From the NCBI GenBank assembly GCA_964369805.1, contig CAYJFM010000015.1:1-47702 (forward strand): a DNA stretch of 47,702 nt. Reading direction: 5' to 3'. This document shows, piece by piece, positions 8,205 to 16,703 of this stretch (the stretch's first letter is position 1; each line of letters begins with the position of its first letter). The position numbers and the translations under genes were made by a program. Below the pieces are notes generated by a model that saw only the letters and a list, made by a program, of their open reading frames with translations, was not told the DNA's origin and did not search any database. Source of the DNA: CAYJHC01 sp964369805. Lineage in GTDB: Bacteria; Bacillota; Clostridia; Peptostreptococcales; Anaerovoracaceae.

Positions 8205-9299
8205 TTATCCAAGTATCATCATCAGAATTGTACCCAGTACTGAACCTCCTATAGCTGCTGGGAAGTATATAGCCGCTGCTTTTCCCCAACTTACTGGTAG
8301 GTTCCCTACGAACTTTCCAGTTTGCCCATTCATCGCAAAGGTGTATTTCTCACCATTCCATTTTGTTGTCACTAACCAAACAGGGTACAGAGCATATCTT
8401 TCCCTACCTGCAGTAACATCATAGTTCATCTTTTTCACTTCTGTTTTATCATAATTTAATGCACGACTAAACTCTTCCCCTAGGGACGCTTCCATTCTTT
8501 GCACTGCTCTTTTACCGCAAATCTCTTTTGTAACATCATATCTATCTGCAAAAAATCCTGAAAGATACATAGACTTAAACTCAACAGCTTCGCTAAGATT
8601 ATATGGTTCAATTGATTCCATCAAGTCATCTTCCATTACTGTTGATCCATCCACTGGAATGCTGTCTAAAATCAATTCTCCTTTTCTAATAACTTTGTAG
8701 TGCCTATCAGGCGTATCATCATCACCTTGATCCGTACATTTAAACTCAATTTCACCTTTTAAAGCTGCGTCATACAGCCAAAATGGAACATATACCCCTT
8801 TAATTTCTTCTAGCTTATTTTCGCTTTTGAAGATTTTAGGTAGTAAAGGTTTTCCATTTAAATGATCCTTTAGTTTTTGCTTTGCCATAGCTCGATCCAC
8901 CTTAAACGGAATAATAAGATCTGGTTTCAAATCCCCTTTAAACTGACCTCTTATTACAATTGGACTATCGCAAAACGGACAGCTTGTTGCTGCCATACTT
9001 GCATCTCCAGCAATTTCACCGCCACATGAATTGCATCCATATGTGACCATTCCCTGAGTTTCTTCTTCAGACAACATCACATCCTCATGCTCCCAAGTGC
9101 CTTTCGCTTTTGCAGCTTTTTCTTCTTTCGCTTCAGCCCTTGCTACTTCTTTTTGCTCTTCTTCTAAGTGCATCGCCTCAAAATCTTCTACCGATATTAC
9201 TGCATCGCAATATGGGCATTTCATGCTTTGAGTATGGCTATCAAATTCAATCCTTCCATCGCAGTTAGGACACTTGAATTCTCTAATTCCTGCCATCAT
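8205..9299 (-). CDS. double zinc-ribbon membrane protein (YdjG-like)
   Basis: 364 residues. Seen: an N-terminal zinc ribbon CPNC...CPYC (about 10-33), a Glu/Lys/Ala-rich coiled coil (about 43-70), a second ribbon CNSCGGEI...CPFCDSP (about 88-111), a conserved central region (KPDLIIPFKV, KPLLPKIF, IKGVYVPFW), and a LYPVWLVTTKWNGEKYTFAMNG-type block before a C-terminal membrane segment (about 340-362). This is the layout of Bacillus YdjG, annotated as a TFIIB-type zinc-ribbon protein. With the SPFH protein upstream and the TPM protein downstream it matches the ydjG/H/I set, proposed to help recruit envelope stress factors to membranes. The ATG at 9299 could be replaced by the second Met codon directly after it. 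Confidence 0.85.
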   Translation of the reverse strand: MMAGIREFKCPNCDGRIEFDSHTQSMKCPYCDAVISVEDFEAMHLEEEQKEVARAEAKEEKAAKAKGTWEHEDVMLSEEETQGMVTYGCNSCGGEIAGDASMAATSCPFCDSPIVIRGQFKGDLKPDLIIPFKVDRAMAKQKLKDHLNGKPLLPKIFKSENKLEEIKGVYVPFWLYDAALKGEIEFKCTDQGDDDTPDRHYKVIRKGELILDSIPVDGSTVMEDDLMESIEPYNLSEAVEFKSMYLSGFFADRYDVTKEICGKRAVQRMEASLGEEFSRALNYDKTEVKKMNYDVTAGRERYALYPVWLVTTKWNGEKYTFAMNGQTGKFVGNLPVSWGKAAAIYFPAAIGGSVLGTILMMILG

Positions 9300-9322
9300 T
9301 TCCCCCTTTGTGTTCTAATCTA

Positions 9323-9356
9323 AGAGACTTCAACGGCTATACCAGTTGAAGTCTCT
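9323..9356 (-). repeat. perfect 12-bp inverted repeat between the SPFH and zinc-ribbon genes
   Basis: AGAGACTTCAAC (9323-9334) pairs perfectly with GTTGAAGTCTCT (9345-9356) around a 10-nt loop. On the minus strand it is followed by TTAGATTAG, not a T-run, so a full terminator is unlikely. It could partially terminate or stabilise the upstream SPFH mRNA, setting a ratio between the two products. Confidence 0.6.
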
Positions 9357-9398
9357 ATATACCCAAACTATATTATTTATAGAATTTTAACTTTTTAG

Positions 9399-10817
9399 CT
9401 ATTTTTTATCATTATCATCAAAAATATCACCGCACTCTGGACAGAACTTTGGAGGGTTCTTAGTGTCTTCAGGTTCCCAGCCACACTTATCACAAATATA
9501 TGTTGGTTCACCTTCAGGCTTCTTGCCTCCGCATTCTGGACAGAATTTTCCTTTGTTTACAGCTCCACAAGCACATGTCCAACCTAGTGCTTCTGCTGGT
9601 TTTTGAGATCCACACTCTTGGCAGAATTTTTCAGTATTAGCCTGCCCGCATGTACAGTTCCAGCTAGCTTTTGGTGGTTCTGGTGCTGGTTTTTTACCTC
9701 CACATTCACCACAGAATGGGTTTTCATTAACTGCCCCACAAGAACAGGTCCAAGCATTAGCAGATGGTGCTGCCTGTGCTGGTGCTACTGGTGCTGCTGC
9801 CTGTTGTTGCTGTTGCCCCATTGCAAATAGGTTTTGAGTGTTATTTCCTGCGCCTTGTGCCATTCCCATGCCCATAAAGCCTGCAATTGCTCCACCGCCT
9901 TCATTTCCTGCTGCCGCTACCATAGCATCTGCTTGTGCTGCTGTAAGAGTTGCAGCTGCCATAGTTGGGTCACGCATAATTGCACTTCTTTGTGCCATTT
10001 TGATTAAATCGGCATCTTCGTCAGATAGAGCTATTGGATTTAGTCCAATTGATATTACGTCTAACCCTCTTAGTTCTCCCCACTTAGAAGATAGTGTATC
10101 ATTCATTAACTCAGCTAATTCTTCTGTATGTCTTGGGATTTCATTTGGTCTAATTTGAAGATCTGAAATCTTAGAGAAAGCCGGTTGCAATGCCGAAACA
10201 AATTCAGTTTTAAGTTGGCTTGCAATTTCAGCTGTAGTATATTCACTTTCAATATTGCCGCAGACATTAGTGTAAAATAGTATTGGGTCTGTCACTTTAT
10301 ATGAGTATACTCCACTACATCTAATTGAAACATCAATATCCAAATTAATGTTATTGTCTACAATTCTAAAAGGAATTGGTGTTGGAGTTCCAAATTTGTT
10401 GTCAATAATTTCTTTTGTGTTAAAATAATAAACTCTTTGATCTACGCCTGGTGTTCCGCCATATTGAAAACGGTGTCCAATATTTTTAAACGTGTCTATT
10501 ACACTTTTTCCTAAGTTCCCTGTAAATACTGATGGTGCCACTGTATTATTATAAGTAAACAAACCTGGTTCAGCACAAATCTCTGCAATTTTCCCTTGCT
10601 CTACGATAATCATACATTGACCGTCAGCAACTGCAATTCCTGATCCGTTTGAAATAATATTATCAGTGCCTTTTGTGTTGTGTGATTTTTTGTCTGTCCT
10701 TTTTTGTCCCTTTACAACTATTGTGTCTCTTTCAAGAGCATCACAATAGAAATATTCCTTCCATTGGTCAGCTAGGTTTCCCTGAATAGCAGTTTTTGCT
10801 ACTTGAATTAATCCCAT
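9399..10817 (-). CDS. SPFH/Band-7-type protein with four C-terminal zinc ribbons (YdjI-like)
   Basis: 472 residues with no signal peptide. Residues about 30-275 match the SPFH / virion-core-like family of Bacillus YdjI (an ERDTIVVKG-like entry, FNTKEIIDNKFGTPTPIPFR, then ISDLQIRPNEIPRHTEEL and ISIGLNPIALSDED). Then comes an Ala/Gly/Met/Gln-rich flexible segment (about 285-355), then four short zinc ribbons with paired CxCG...CxECG motifs (about 357-378, 386-407, 413-434, 441-463). SPFH proteins form membrane-bound oligomeric rafts. The repeated ribbons probably bind partners such as the zinc-ribbon membrane proteins encoded next door. ATG 10817 has AGGAGGAAA upstream. It is first in its cluster, after a 223-nt leader region. 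Confidence 0.85.
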   Translation of the reverse strand: MGLIQVAKTAIQGNLADQWKEYFYCDALERDTIVVKGQKRTDKKSHNTKGTDNIISNGSGIAVADGQCMIIVEQGKIAEICAEPGLFTYNNTVAPSVFTGNLGKSVIDTFKNIGHRFQYGGTPGVDQRVYYFNTKEIIDNKFGTPTPIPFRIVDNNINLDIDVSIRCSGVYSYKVTDPILFYTNVCGNIESEYTTAEIASQLKTEFVSALQPAFSKISDLQIRPNEIPRHTEELAELMNDTLSSKWGELRGLDVISIGLNPIALSDEDADLIKMAQRSAIMRDPTMAAATLTAAQADAMVAAAGNEGGGAIAGFMGMGMAQGAGNNTQNLFAMGQQQQQAAAPVAPAQAAPSANAWTCSCGAVNENPFCGECGGKKPAPEPPKASWNCTCGQANTEKFCQECGSQKPAEALGWTCACGAVNKGKFCPECGGKKPEGEPTYICDKCGWEPEDTKNPPKFCPECGDIFDDNDKK

Positions 10818-11040
10818 ATTTTCCTCCTGTTATTTCTTGGGTTTACCATTTATTAAGCTGTACATCATCACCCAAGTAAGTTTGATGTACATTCCTAAAC
10901 ATATTTGTTATTACAACAATGTGCAATTGCGCACATTTAATACATTTTCAGTATATCACATTTAATATGAAGTTTTTGTAGAATTTTATACACTGCTTTC
11001 TTTTTAGTGTACTTTTACCTCCTTTATATCAAGTTTTAAA
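10818..11040 (-). promoter_or_regulatory. leader and probable promoter region of the SPFH cluster
   Basis: Contains an extended -10 (TGA followed by TATACT, 10955-10950) with no clear -35. It also has a short dyad ATGTGC-N6-GCACAT (10919-10936) and a 9-bp inverted repeat TGTACATCA/TGATGTACA (10859-10891) that would fall in the mRNA leader. An orphan ribosome-site-like AAAGGAGGT (11025-11017) lies right after the response-regulator stop without a good frame behind it. The weak -35 and the dyads suggest an activated or alternative-sigma promoter; this is inference. Confidence 0.4.
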
Positions 11041-11658
11041 TTAATATAATGGATTAATCCAGCCGTTTGAAATCATATAAAATACTAGGTCTACTGTTTT
11101 GCTAAACCCTGTTTTTGCTAGCATATTAGCCTTATGAAATTTCACTGTGTTTTCACTAATAAACAACTCTTCCCCAATTTCCTTATTAGTCTTATGCTTG
11201 CAAAGAAGCCTTAGTATTTCCATTTCACGTTTAGTCAACGGTGATTCTCCCTCTGGCATAGGGAATGATTTTTCTTCTGGAAAAAATGTTTTTCCGTCGA
11301 TAACATCCCTTATTACATCCACAAAGAAAGAAAGGCTATTACTTTTATAAACAAAGGCATCTGCTCCAGCTTCTCTAGCTCTTGGTATATATGATATTTC
11401 ATCAAATGCTGTCATTACAATTATCTTTATATGCGGGAATTTTTCTTTAATCTCCCTTGCAGCATCAAGTCCTGATGCATTTCCTTCAGTGCAAACATCC
11501 ATAAGAACGATGTCTGGATTTAATTTTTCGCAGTATGGTAATGCATAGCTTGCACTTCCAATTCCACTTACCACAGAATAACCCTCTATTTCATCCACAG
11601 CCTTCATTATTGCTTCTCGCATAAATTCATGGTCATCTACAACTAAAACTCTTCCCAT
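11041..11658 (-). CDS. LuxR/NarL-type response regulator
   Basis: 205 residues: receiver domain (1-120) with the acidic pair Asp8-Asp9, phosphoacceptor Asp54 (in IVLMDV), Thr in IVMTAFD and Lys in FVYKSNS; then a LuxR-type helix-turn-helix (about 138-200) with LTKREMEILRLL, NKEIGEEL and SENTVKFHKANML. Such proteins bind DNA as dimers once phosphorylated. Its start codon overlaps the end of the histidine kinase gene, so kinase and regulator are translationally coupled and form a cognate pair. It is the last gene of the eight-gene cell-wall/sensor operon, which suggests that it controls that operon or related envelope genes; no target site can be identified from this window. Confidence 0.9.
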   Translation of the reverse strand: MGRVLVVDDHEFMREAIMKAVDEIEGYSVVSGIGSASYALPYCEKLNPDIVLMDVCTEGNASGLDAAREIKEKFPHIKIIVMTAFDEISYIPRAREAGADAFVYKSNSLSFFVDVIRDVIDGKTFFPEEKSFPMPEGESPLTKREMEILRLLCKHKTNKEIGEELFISENTVKFHKANMLAKTGFSKTVDLVFYMISNGWINPLY

Positions 11659-13097
11659 TATATATCCTCCTTTGGTATAAATATATTAATTTGAAAATTC
11701 TGGCCAGTTACTACTTTCAAATTGCCATTCAGCAAGCTGACTTTCTCTCGCATTCCTGAGAGGCCACCGCCTTCAGAAATTATCTTTTTACCAGCCATGC
11801 CATTATCAGAAATATCCATATAAATTCCTGTGAATTCTTCTACTATTTTTACATATATCTCCGTAGCAAAACCATGCCTAACTGAATTTGTAGATGCCTC
11901 TCTAATAACCTCTGTGAACAGTTTTGCAACTTCGCGGTTCTTTGGTAAACTACCAGTAAAGTTTAATTTTACACCAATTCCTACAAGCGTGCTCTCTATT
12001 GAGTATAGCATTTGTATCGGAGAATCTTCTATTTCAGCTTCTTCTGTTATCATTTTAGGTATATCTTCTGCAAAACTTTTAAGTATAGTCTCTGTTGGTT
12101 CTATACCTTCTCTTAAAGTTCCAAGCAAAATTGCAATTTTTTGTCCTAGTACGTCGTGGAACTCTCTTCTCAAGTTAGAAATGCCCTCTTCCCTATAGCT
12201 CTCATACATATTTTGAATAACTACCTTTAACTCTTCATTTCTTTCTTCAAGATCTTTATACTGCTTTGTTAGAAGCTTTGTCATCTCCCATTCGTCAGTA
12301 ATATTAACCGCAAGAATTTGAGTATAGGTTTCCCTCTTGTCCTCTACTTCTGTCTTTGTGAAGAGCCATACATTTTCATCTGGAAGCTTATATGCAATTT
12401 TATCTCCCATGCTAATTTTCTCACAGCCTGCCTTACATTTTCCCTTTACTAAATATTCCTCATAAAAGTCATGTCCGTTCCGAACTAGCCCTCCCGTAAG
12501 TGAGAGGACAATGCTTTGCATGTTGCTATTTAACATGTGTACGTATCCCATGTCACTATAGAGCATTATCCCTGTCCTAAGTTCATCAACCGCTTCTTTA
12601 ATTGAATTGCTAGATGGATATTGTTTGTTCCCTTTTCTACAGGTCAAAATCGTTTCCAAAGCTACAAACAGAAATATAATTAGTGATGCTAAGTATATAG
12701 TCGGAAAAAAGACCCCGCCTAGAGATTCCACAACAGGCAATGTGCTGGCTGTTGATATTATAGCGAGCATATAGCTAGTTGAATTTTTTTCTACAAACTG
12801 AACTAGTCCAGTTACAAGTACCACAATAAACACTGCATATCTAATCGTTGTAATAGTTTCTACAGCAATATAACCTTCTACTGTTCCAAGTTGTACTACA
12901 GAAAGTAAGTACCCTAGCACAAAAATTTGAACTAGCAAAGCAGTTTGAAATATATCTTCTGCCCACATTCTAGAATTTACTCTTTCAAACCTTCTAAATC
13001 CTACTACAATTGCAATTGATTGAGCCATTACGCAAGCAATTATACTAACGCTACAAAGTAGTCTGTTCCATTCTGGTAAGCTATAAAACTCTAACAT
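11658..13097 (-). CDS. NarX/DegS-type membrane histidine kinase
   Basis: 479 residues. The N-terminal 155 residues hold about five membrane segments; residues 165-270 look like a PAS-type domain, with a CKAGC cysteine pair (221-225) that may bind metal or sense redox. A coiled coil (275-305) leads to the phosphoacceptor region LRREFHDVLGQK with His314, typical of the HisKA_3 family. The ATPase domain has the N-box in REASTNSVRHGF and the G-box in SDNGMAG...GGGLSGMREK. It starts at the last codon of the upstream sensor gene and overlaps the response regulator by its stop, so the three are coupled. Input may come partly from the kinase-less sensor upstream. Confidence 0.9.
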   Translation of the reverse strand: MLEFYSLPEWNRLLCSVSIIACVMAQSIAIVVGFRRFERVNSRMWAEDIFQTALLVQIFVLGYLLSVVQLGTVEGYIAVETITTIRYAVFIVVLVTGLVQFVEKNSTSYMLAIISTASTLPVVESLGGVFFPTIYLASLIIFLFVALETILTCRKGNKQYPSSNSIKEAVDELRTGIMLYSDMGYVHMLNSNMQSIVLSLTGGLVRNGHDFYEEYLVKGKCKAGCEKISMGDKIAYKLPDENVWLFTKTEVEDKRETYTQILAVNITDEWEMTKLLTKQYKDLEERNEELKVVIQNMYESYREEGISNLRREFHDVLGQKIAILLGTLREGIEPTETILKSFAEDIPKMITEEAEIEDSPIQMLYSIESTLVGIGVKLNFTGSLPKNREVAKLFTEVIREASTNSVRHGFATEIYVKIVEEFTGIYMDISDNGMAGKKIISEGGGLSGMREKVSLLNGNLKVVTGQNFQINIFIPKEDI

Positions 13098-15532
13098 TAT
13101 CTAGCCTCCTTTCTGAAAGAGATTGTAATTCCTGTCGTTTCTTCCATTTGTTTAAATTCTATTTTCCCACCATTATTAATAATCGTTTCCTTCAGGTCCT
13201 CATTCAAAATTTCCTCTCCAATTTGTAAGGATGGTAATATTTTCAAAGAAATGAGACTTTCTTCTTCTTCAAGTAAAACTACAGACCTAATATTTTCTAT
13301 TTCAATACATGCCTCTATGACTTCATAATAAAAATCATATATTAAGGTTGCCTGCCCTGCTGGAATTTTACCTTTTGCATTACAAACATTAAAAAATTGC
13401 CCATTAGCATACTGAACTAGTTCCGCCAACTCATCTAAGTAAACTACCAATGTCTCTAGTGGAATTTCTTTTTCTTCTTGCACTGTGAAGAATAGACTGC
13501 ATCTTCTTTTAATATGGCAAAGTAACAGAATAATCTTACCCGTAGCAGTTTTCTTGTTTTCATTTTTTGAGAACTTTTCAATTTGCAAAGTTAAATCTTC
13601 TACTTGCCTACTTATTTCCACCTCTAGTCGTTCTCTTAAAGCCTGTTTTTCTTTGCTTATTATCGCCTTGGGCTTTACCTTATTCTCTCTTGCCAAGATA
13701 GCATTTGCTGCAGTGATTTTTTTCATATTTTCATTGATTTCTTTATGCAGCCTATTTATTTCCGAAATATCGTCTTGCCAAGCCACTACCCCTCCAGATA
13801 CTGGCTGTGCGTATAGTAGTTTGTTTTCTCCCATCCTAAGAGGCAAATTCTTGAAATCTTTAATTTCATTCCAAGTTTTGCTATTAATATTTAATTTTTT
13901 TCCTCCTGAAGACAGCCATACTTTGCCGCTCTTATCTAAAATTTGCATTTTAAGTTGTGACTCTCTGAATATAAGATTATACTTTGTATTAACTGGTATT
14001 AGCCCTGAGTTCATTGCTATTTCCAAAAATAAGATTACAAATAGAGAGTAGAAAATTACATAATCTGAATTTATAAAGAATTTATCTCCTGTTGCAAGCC
14101 CAAGAGCAAAAACTATAAATAGTACTACTAGCACTCCACTTTGAATCATATTGCTTTTTTTAGAAGAGCTCCACGCTTTTTTTAGAAGTATAACAATTGC
14201 TACTCCAAGGGTTATAGACTTGAATAAAAATGTAATATTATATAAAGGCCCATATGTAACTGTCTCTACCCAGTTACCTGCTCCCGTTTCAAATTCAAAT
14301 ATTAGCATATGCAAATCATTTGTAGCAATTAACGCCACTAGCAACAGGTACAGTCCCATCATCGCCTGTATTATCCTTGTCACATTTATTTTATGATTCT
14401 TTGTGTGTAGGTTTTCCATTGATAAAGCAATCCAAAATATAGTTAAAGGCAGCCCGATTTCAAAGATATAAAAACTATACCAACTAATCCTATCTAGCCC
14501 GCTTTCTGGGCCATATTGATAGTAAGTATATCTAGTAAAAACCCACCCAATAATGAGCAGTGCTGCAGTAACAAGAATACGTCTAACCTCTGGATCAAAA
14601 ACCCTTCTCAGTACACTTCCTAACCAAAAAATCACAAGAGCAATAAATACTAATGCAACCATATTATGTTCAGCTTGATCAAATGGACTTATCATCTGTG
14701 GGGTAAGTATTTTTCGCTCTACTTCAGATGAATTTTTTCTTGTCACGTCTAAAAACCCTTCAATATCAGTCACATATTCTGCTTTTTCATATTCAGTAGA
14801 ACTAGGATATAATTCAGTCCCAGAAGTGCCATCTAATGTTCTAAGGTCATTTTCCATAATGACTTGGTTTATTCCCTCATAAAATGCCATTGGTCCTTTC
14901 GCAACTAGTCCTTTTTCGTAAGTTAAAGTTCCCTCTTCAGGTATAATAATTTCTAGGTTTTCATTGCTCTTGGCAAGCTCTACTCCCTGATAATCCATGC
15001 AGAGTAGGATTGGAGCTTCACTATTGAGTTCAAGAAGCCGCTCCGCATCTCTTAATTCTTTTAATAGGGCAAAGGATTCTTCTGAATAATACTCTCCTGT
15101 TAGCCCATATGAAATTGCTGGAATAATTAGCCTTTCATATTCATTTTCTAAAAGATAACCTACCCCTTCTTCTGCTGCTTTCAAGTCTTCCCAGCCCTTT
15201 ATTTCTGAATTAACCCTACTTTTGTCCACAACAATAACTGCTGTAGCTAAGTATTGAGGATACCAATACCTATTCAAGGTTTCATCCGTTAAAGGTATCC
15301 CTTGAACATCATAAACCTCTGCAGCAAAATCATTTTCTAAATCGAAGTAAAATGATTCTCCCCCTTCCACAAGGTCATACCCTCTAGTCGTTTCCTCTAT
15401 TACTTCTTTGTATTGAAATTTTGAATACTTTTCGTAGCTAATTGCATTTGGATTTTCCTTGTCCAGTGCCACAGAAAACACTGGGATAAGCATCATTGCT
15501 ACTACTAGTATTGCACTTATTGTATATTTCAT
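13097..15532 (-). CDS. binding-protein / 7TM sensor without a recognisable kinase core
   Basis: 811 residues. Seen: a signal peptide (1-22); an extracytoplasmic region (about 28-285) resembling a solute-binding protein of the iron/thiamine/polyamine class (WYPQYLATAVIVVDKSRV, WEDLKAAEEG and IIPEEGTLTYEKGLVAKG are typical positions); about seven membrane segments (about 290-520) resembling the 7TM region found in front of some histidine kinases (LIPVNTKYNLIF at its end); a PAS-like fold (about 530-595); a basic coiled coil (600-640); and a C-terminal domain (about 645-811) with no H-box and no ATP-binding N- or G-box. It likely senses a ligand and passes the signal to the kinase encoded directly downstream. 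The ligand is unknown. The gene starts exactly after the aldolase stop. Confidence 0.75.
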   Translation of the reverse strand: MKYTISAILVVAMMLIPVFSVALDKENPNAISYEKYSKFQYKEVIEETTRGYDLVEGGESFYFDLENDFAAEVYDVQGIPLTDETLNRYWYPQYLATAVIVVDKSRVNSEIKGWEDLKAAEEGVGYLLENEYERLIIPAISYGLTGEYYSEESFALLKELRDAERLLELNSEAPILLCMDYQGVELAKSNENLEIIIPEEGTLTYEKGLVAKGPMAFYEGINQVIMENDLRTLDGTSGTELYPSSTEYEKAEYVTDIEGFLDVTRKNSSEVERKILTPQMISPFDQAEHNMVALVFIALVIFWLGSVLRRVFDPEVRRILVTAALLIIGWVFTRYTYYQYGPESGLDRISWYSFYIFEIGLPLTIFWIALSMENLHTKNHKINVTRIIQAMMGLYLLLVALIATNDLHMLIFEFETGAGNWVETVTYGPLYNITFLFKSITLGVAIVILLKKAWSSSKKSNMIQSGVLVVLFIVFALGLATGDKFFINSDYVIFYSLFVILFLEIAMNSGLIPVNTKYNLIFRESQLKMQILDKSGKVWLSSGGKKLNINSKTWNEIKDFKNLPLRMGENKLLYAQPVSGGVVAWQDDISEINRLHKEINENMKKITAANAILARENKVKPKAIISKEKQALRERLEVEISRQVEDLTLQIEKFSKNENKKTATGKIILLLCHIKRRCSLFFTVQEEKEIPLETLVVYLDELAELVQYANGQFFNVCNAKGKIPAGQATLIYDFYYEVIEACIEIENIRSVVLLEEEESLISLKILPSLQIGEEILNEDLKETIINNGGKIEFKQMEETTGITISFRKEAR

Positions 15533-16702
15533 TTAGAATATTCCTTTTTTCCTATCCAAAAACTCTTTAGAGCTTCTATCTGTTTCAATGCAACTTTCAA
15601 TAGCTTCCTTAAGGTCTTTACCATAATTTATTGTTCCATGTCCAGCAAGAATGGTTCCCCTAACTTCATATTTTTTTAAGGTTTTAACCGCCTCTTCAGC
15701 AAGTTTCTCACTTCCAAACTTTGCATAAGGCGTCACTGGCATTGGCCCGTTAATATAAATTTTCATTAACTTACTCATCACAGGCAATCCTCTTCTGGTT
15801 CCAGCGAAAACGCTTGAATAAAGTCCATGTCCATGAACTATAGCCTTCGCTTCTGGAAAGGCTAAATATATTTTCCTATGTAGTTCTAGTTCACTAGTAG
15901 GGTTTCCTTGTCCTATTATCTCTTTAGTTTTAATATTAACTTTTACCATATCGTCTTCTTTTAACATATGGTAAGGAATACCGCTAGGTGTAACCAGCAT
16001 ATTATCTTCGTCTATTTTTGCTGATAAGTTTCCCCACGAACTTATAGCTAAGTCTTGTAATACTAACTGATTCCCTACAAAAACCATTTCTTTGCGTAGC
16101 TCCATCTCCTCTTCAGAGCCTTCTGAAAGGCAACTTGCGTTTTCCTCGCTTTTGTTTCCAAATTCCTCTTTTAGTTTTAGGTAGTGCTCATTGAAAATTT
16201 TATGCTGCTCCTCTGCCTCGCTTTGCGGAATATGCTTTACTGATCCTACACCTTTACTCTCAATGTAAATCATCGCGGCTTTTTCCATAATTTTTCCTAT
16301 GGTAATAAGCTGCTCTATATCATCCCCTGCTAATACAATACCGCCTTCTTTGACGTATACTCCCTTAACCCTTCTTAGTTCTGTTAACACTTGGTCTATT
16401 GCAGAAATACTTATAGGCGTTGCGCCTTTCCCTAAAACTTGGGCTATATCCTCAATAGTCGGATGTAAAGTTTCACCATACTTTGAAAAAGCAAGTGCAT
16501 ATGGAGGCGTAACCCAAAGAATATAATTTATCTTATTTTCTTTCTCATATAGCTCAAAAAATTCTTCTACAACTTCACCTAGAAAATCTGCTTTCCCTTC
16601 ATCTTCACGTGCAGATATTATGACATCATCCCCGAGAAAAGGCTCTTTCGATAAAGCCTTTATTACCTCCCTTATATCTTCGTTTTTCATTGTACTTTCC
16701 AT
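15533..16702 (-). CDS. tandem class II aldolase/adducin protein, first domain degenerate
   Basis: 389 residues with two aldolase_II-like domains. The C-terminal one (about 200-389) keeps the family's site: Glu271, His290 and His292 in IVHGHG, and His355 in LAGHGTINYG, the usual three-His zinc site plus acid/base Glu. The N-terminal one (about 8-160) aligns in layout but its HxH position reads WVTPPYA and the third His position is replaced (VYVKEGGIVLAGDD), so it cannot bind metal in the same way. Enzymes of this family cleave phospho-sugars such as fuculose- or ribulose-phosphate; the substrate here is unknown. I start at ATG 16702, with AAAGGTGAG just before it and 1 nt after the aminotransferase stop; a start at 16738 would overlap. 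Confidence 0.8.
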   Translation of the reverse strand: MESTMKNEDIREVIKALSKEPFLGDDVIISAREDEGKADFLGEVVEEFFELYEKENKINYILWVTPPYALAFSKYGETLHPTIEDIAQVLGKGATPISISAIDQVLTELRRVKGVYVKEGGIVLAGDDIEQLITIGKIMEKAAMIYIESKGVGSVKHIPQSEAEEQHKIFNEHYLKLKEEFGNKSEENASCLSEGSEEEMELRKEMVFVGNQLVLQDLAISSWGNLSAKIDEDNMLVTPSGIPYHMLKEDDMVKVNIKTKEIIGQGNPTSELELHRKIYLAFPEAKAIVHGHGLYSSVFAGTRRGLPVMSKLMKIYINGPMPVTPYAKFGSEKLAEEAVKTLKKYEVRGTILAGHGTINYGKDLKEAIESCIETDRSSKEFLDRKKGIF

Positions 16703-16703
16703 C

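Noticed and set aside
9603..10158. Open frames on the plus strand opposite the SPFH gene
   Set aside because: They are reverse-strand shadows of a compositionally biased, zinc-ribbon-rich gene; no ribosome site and no protein-like pattern.
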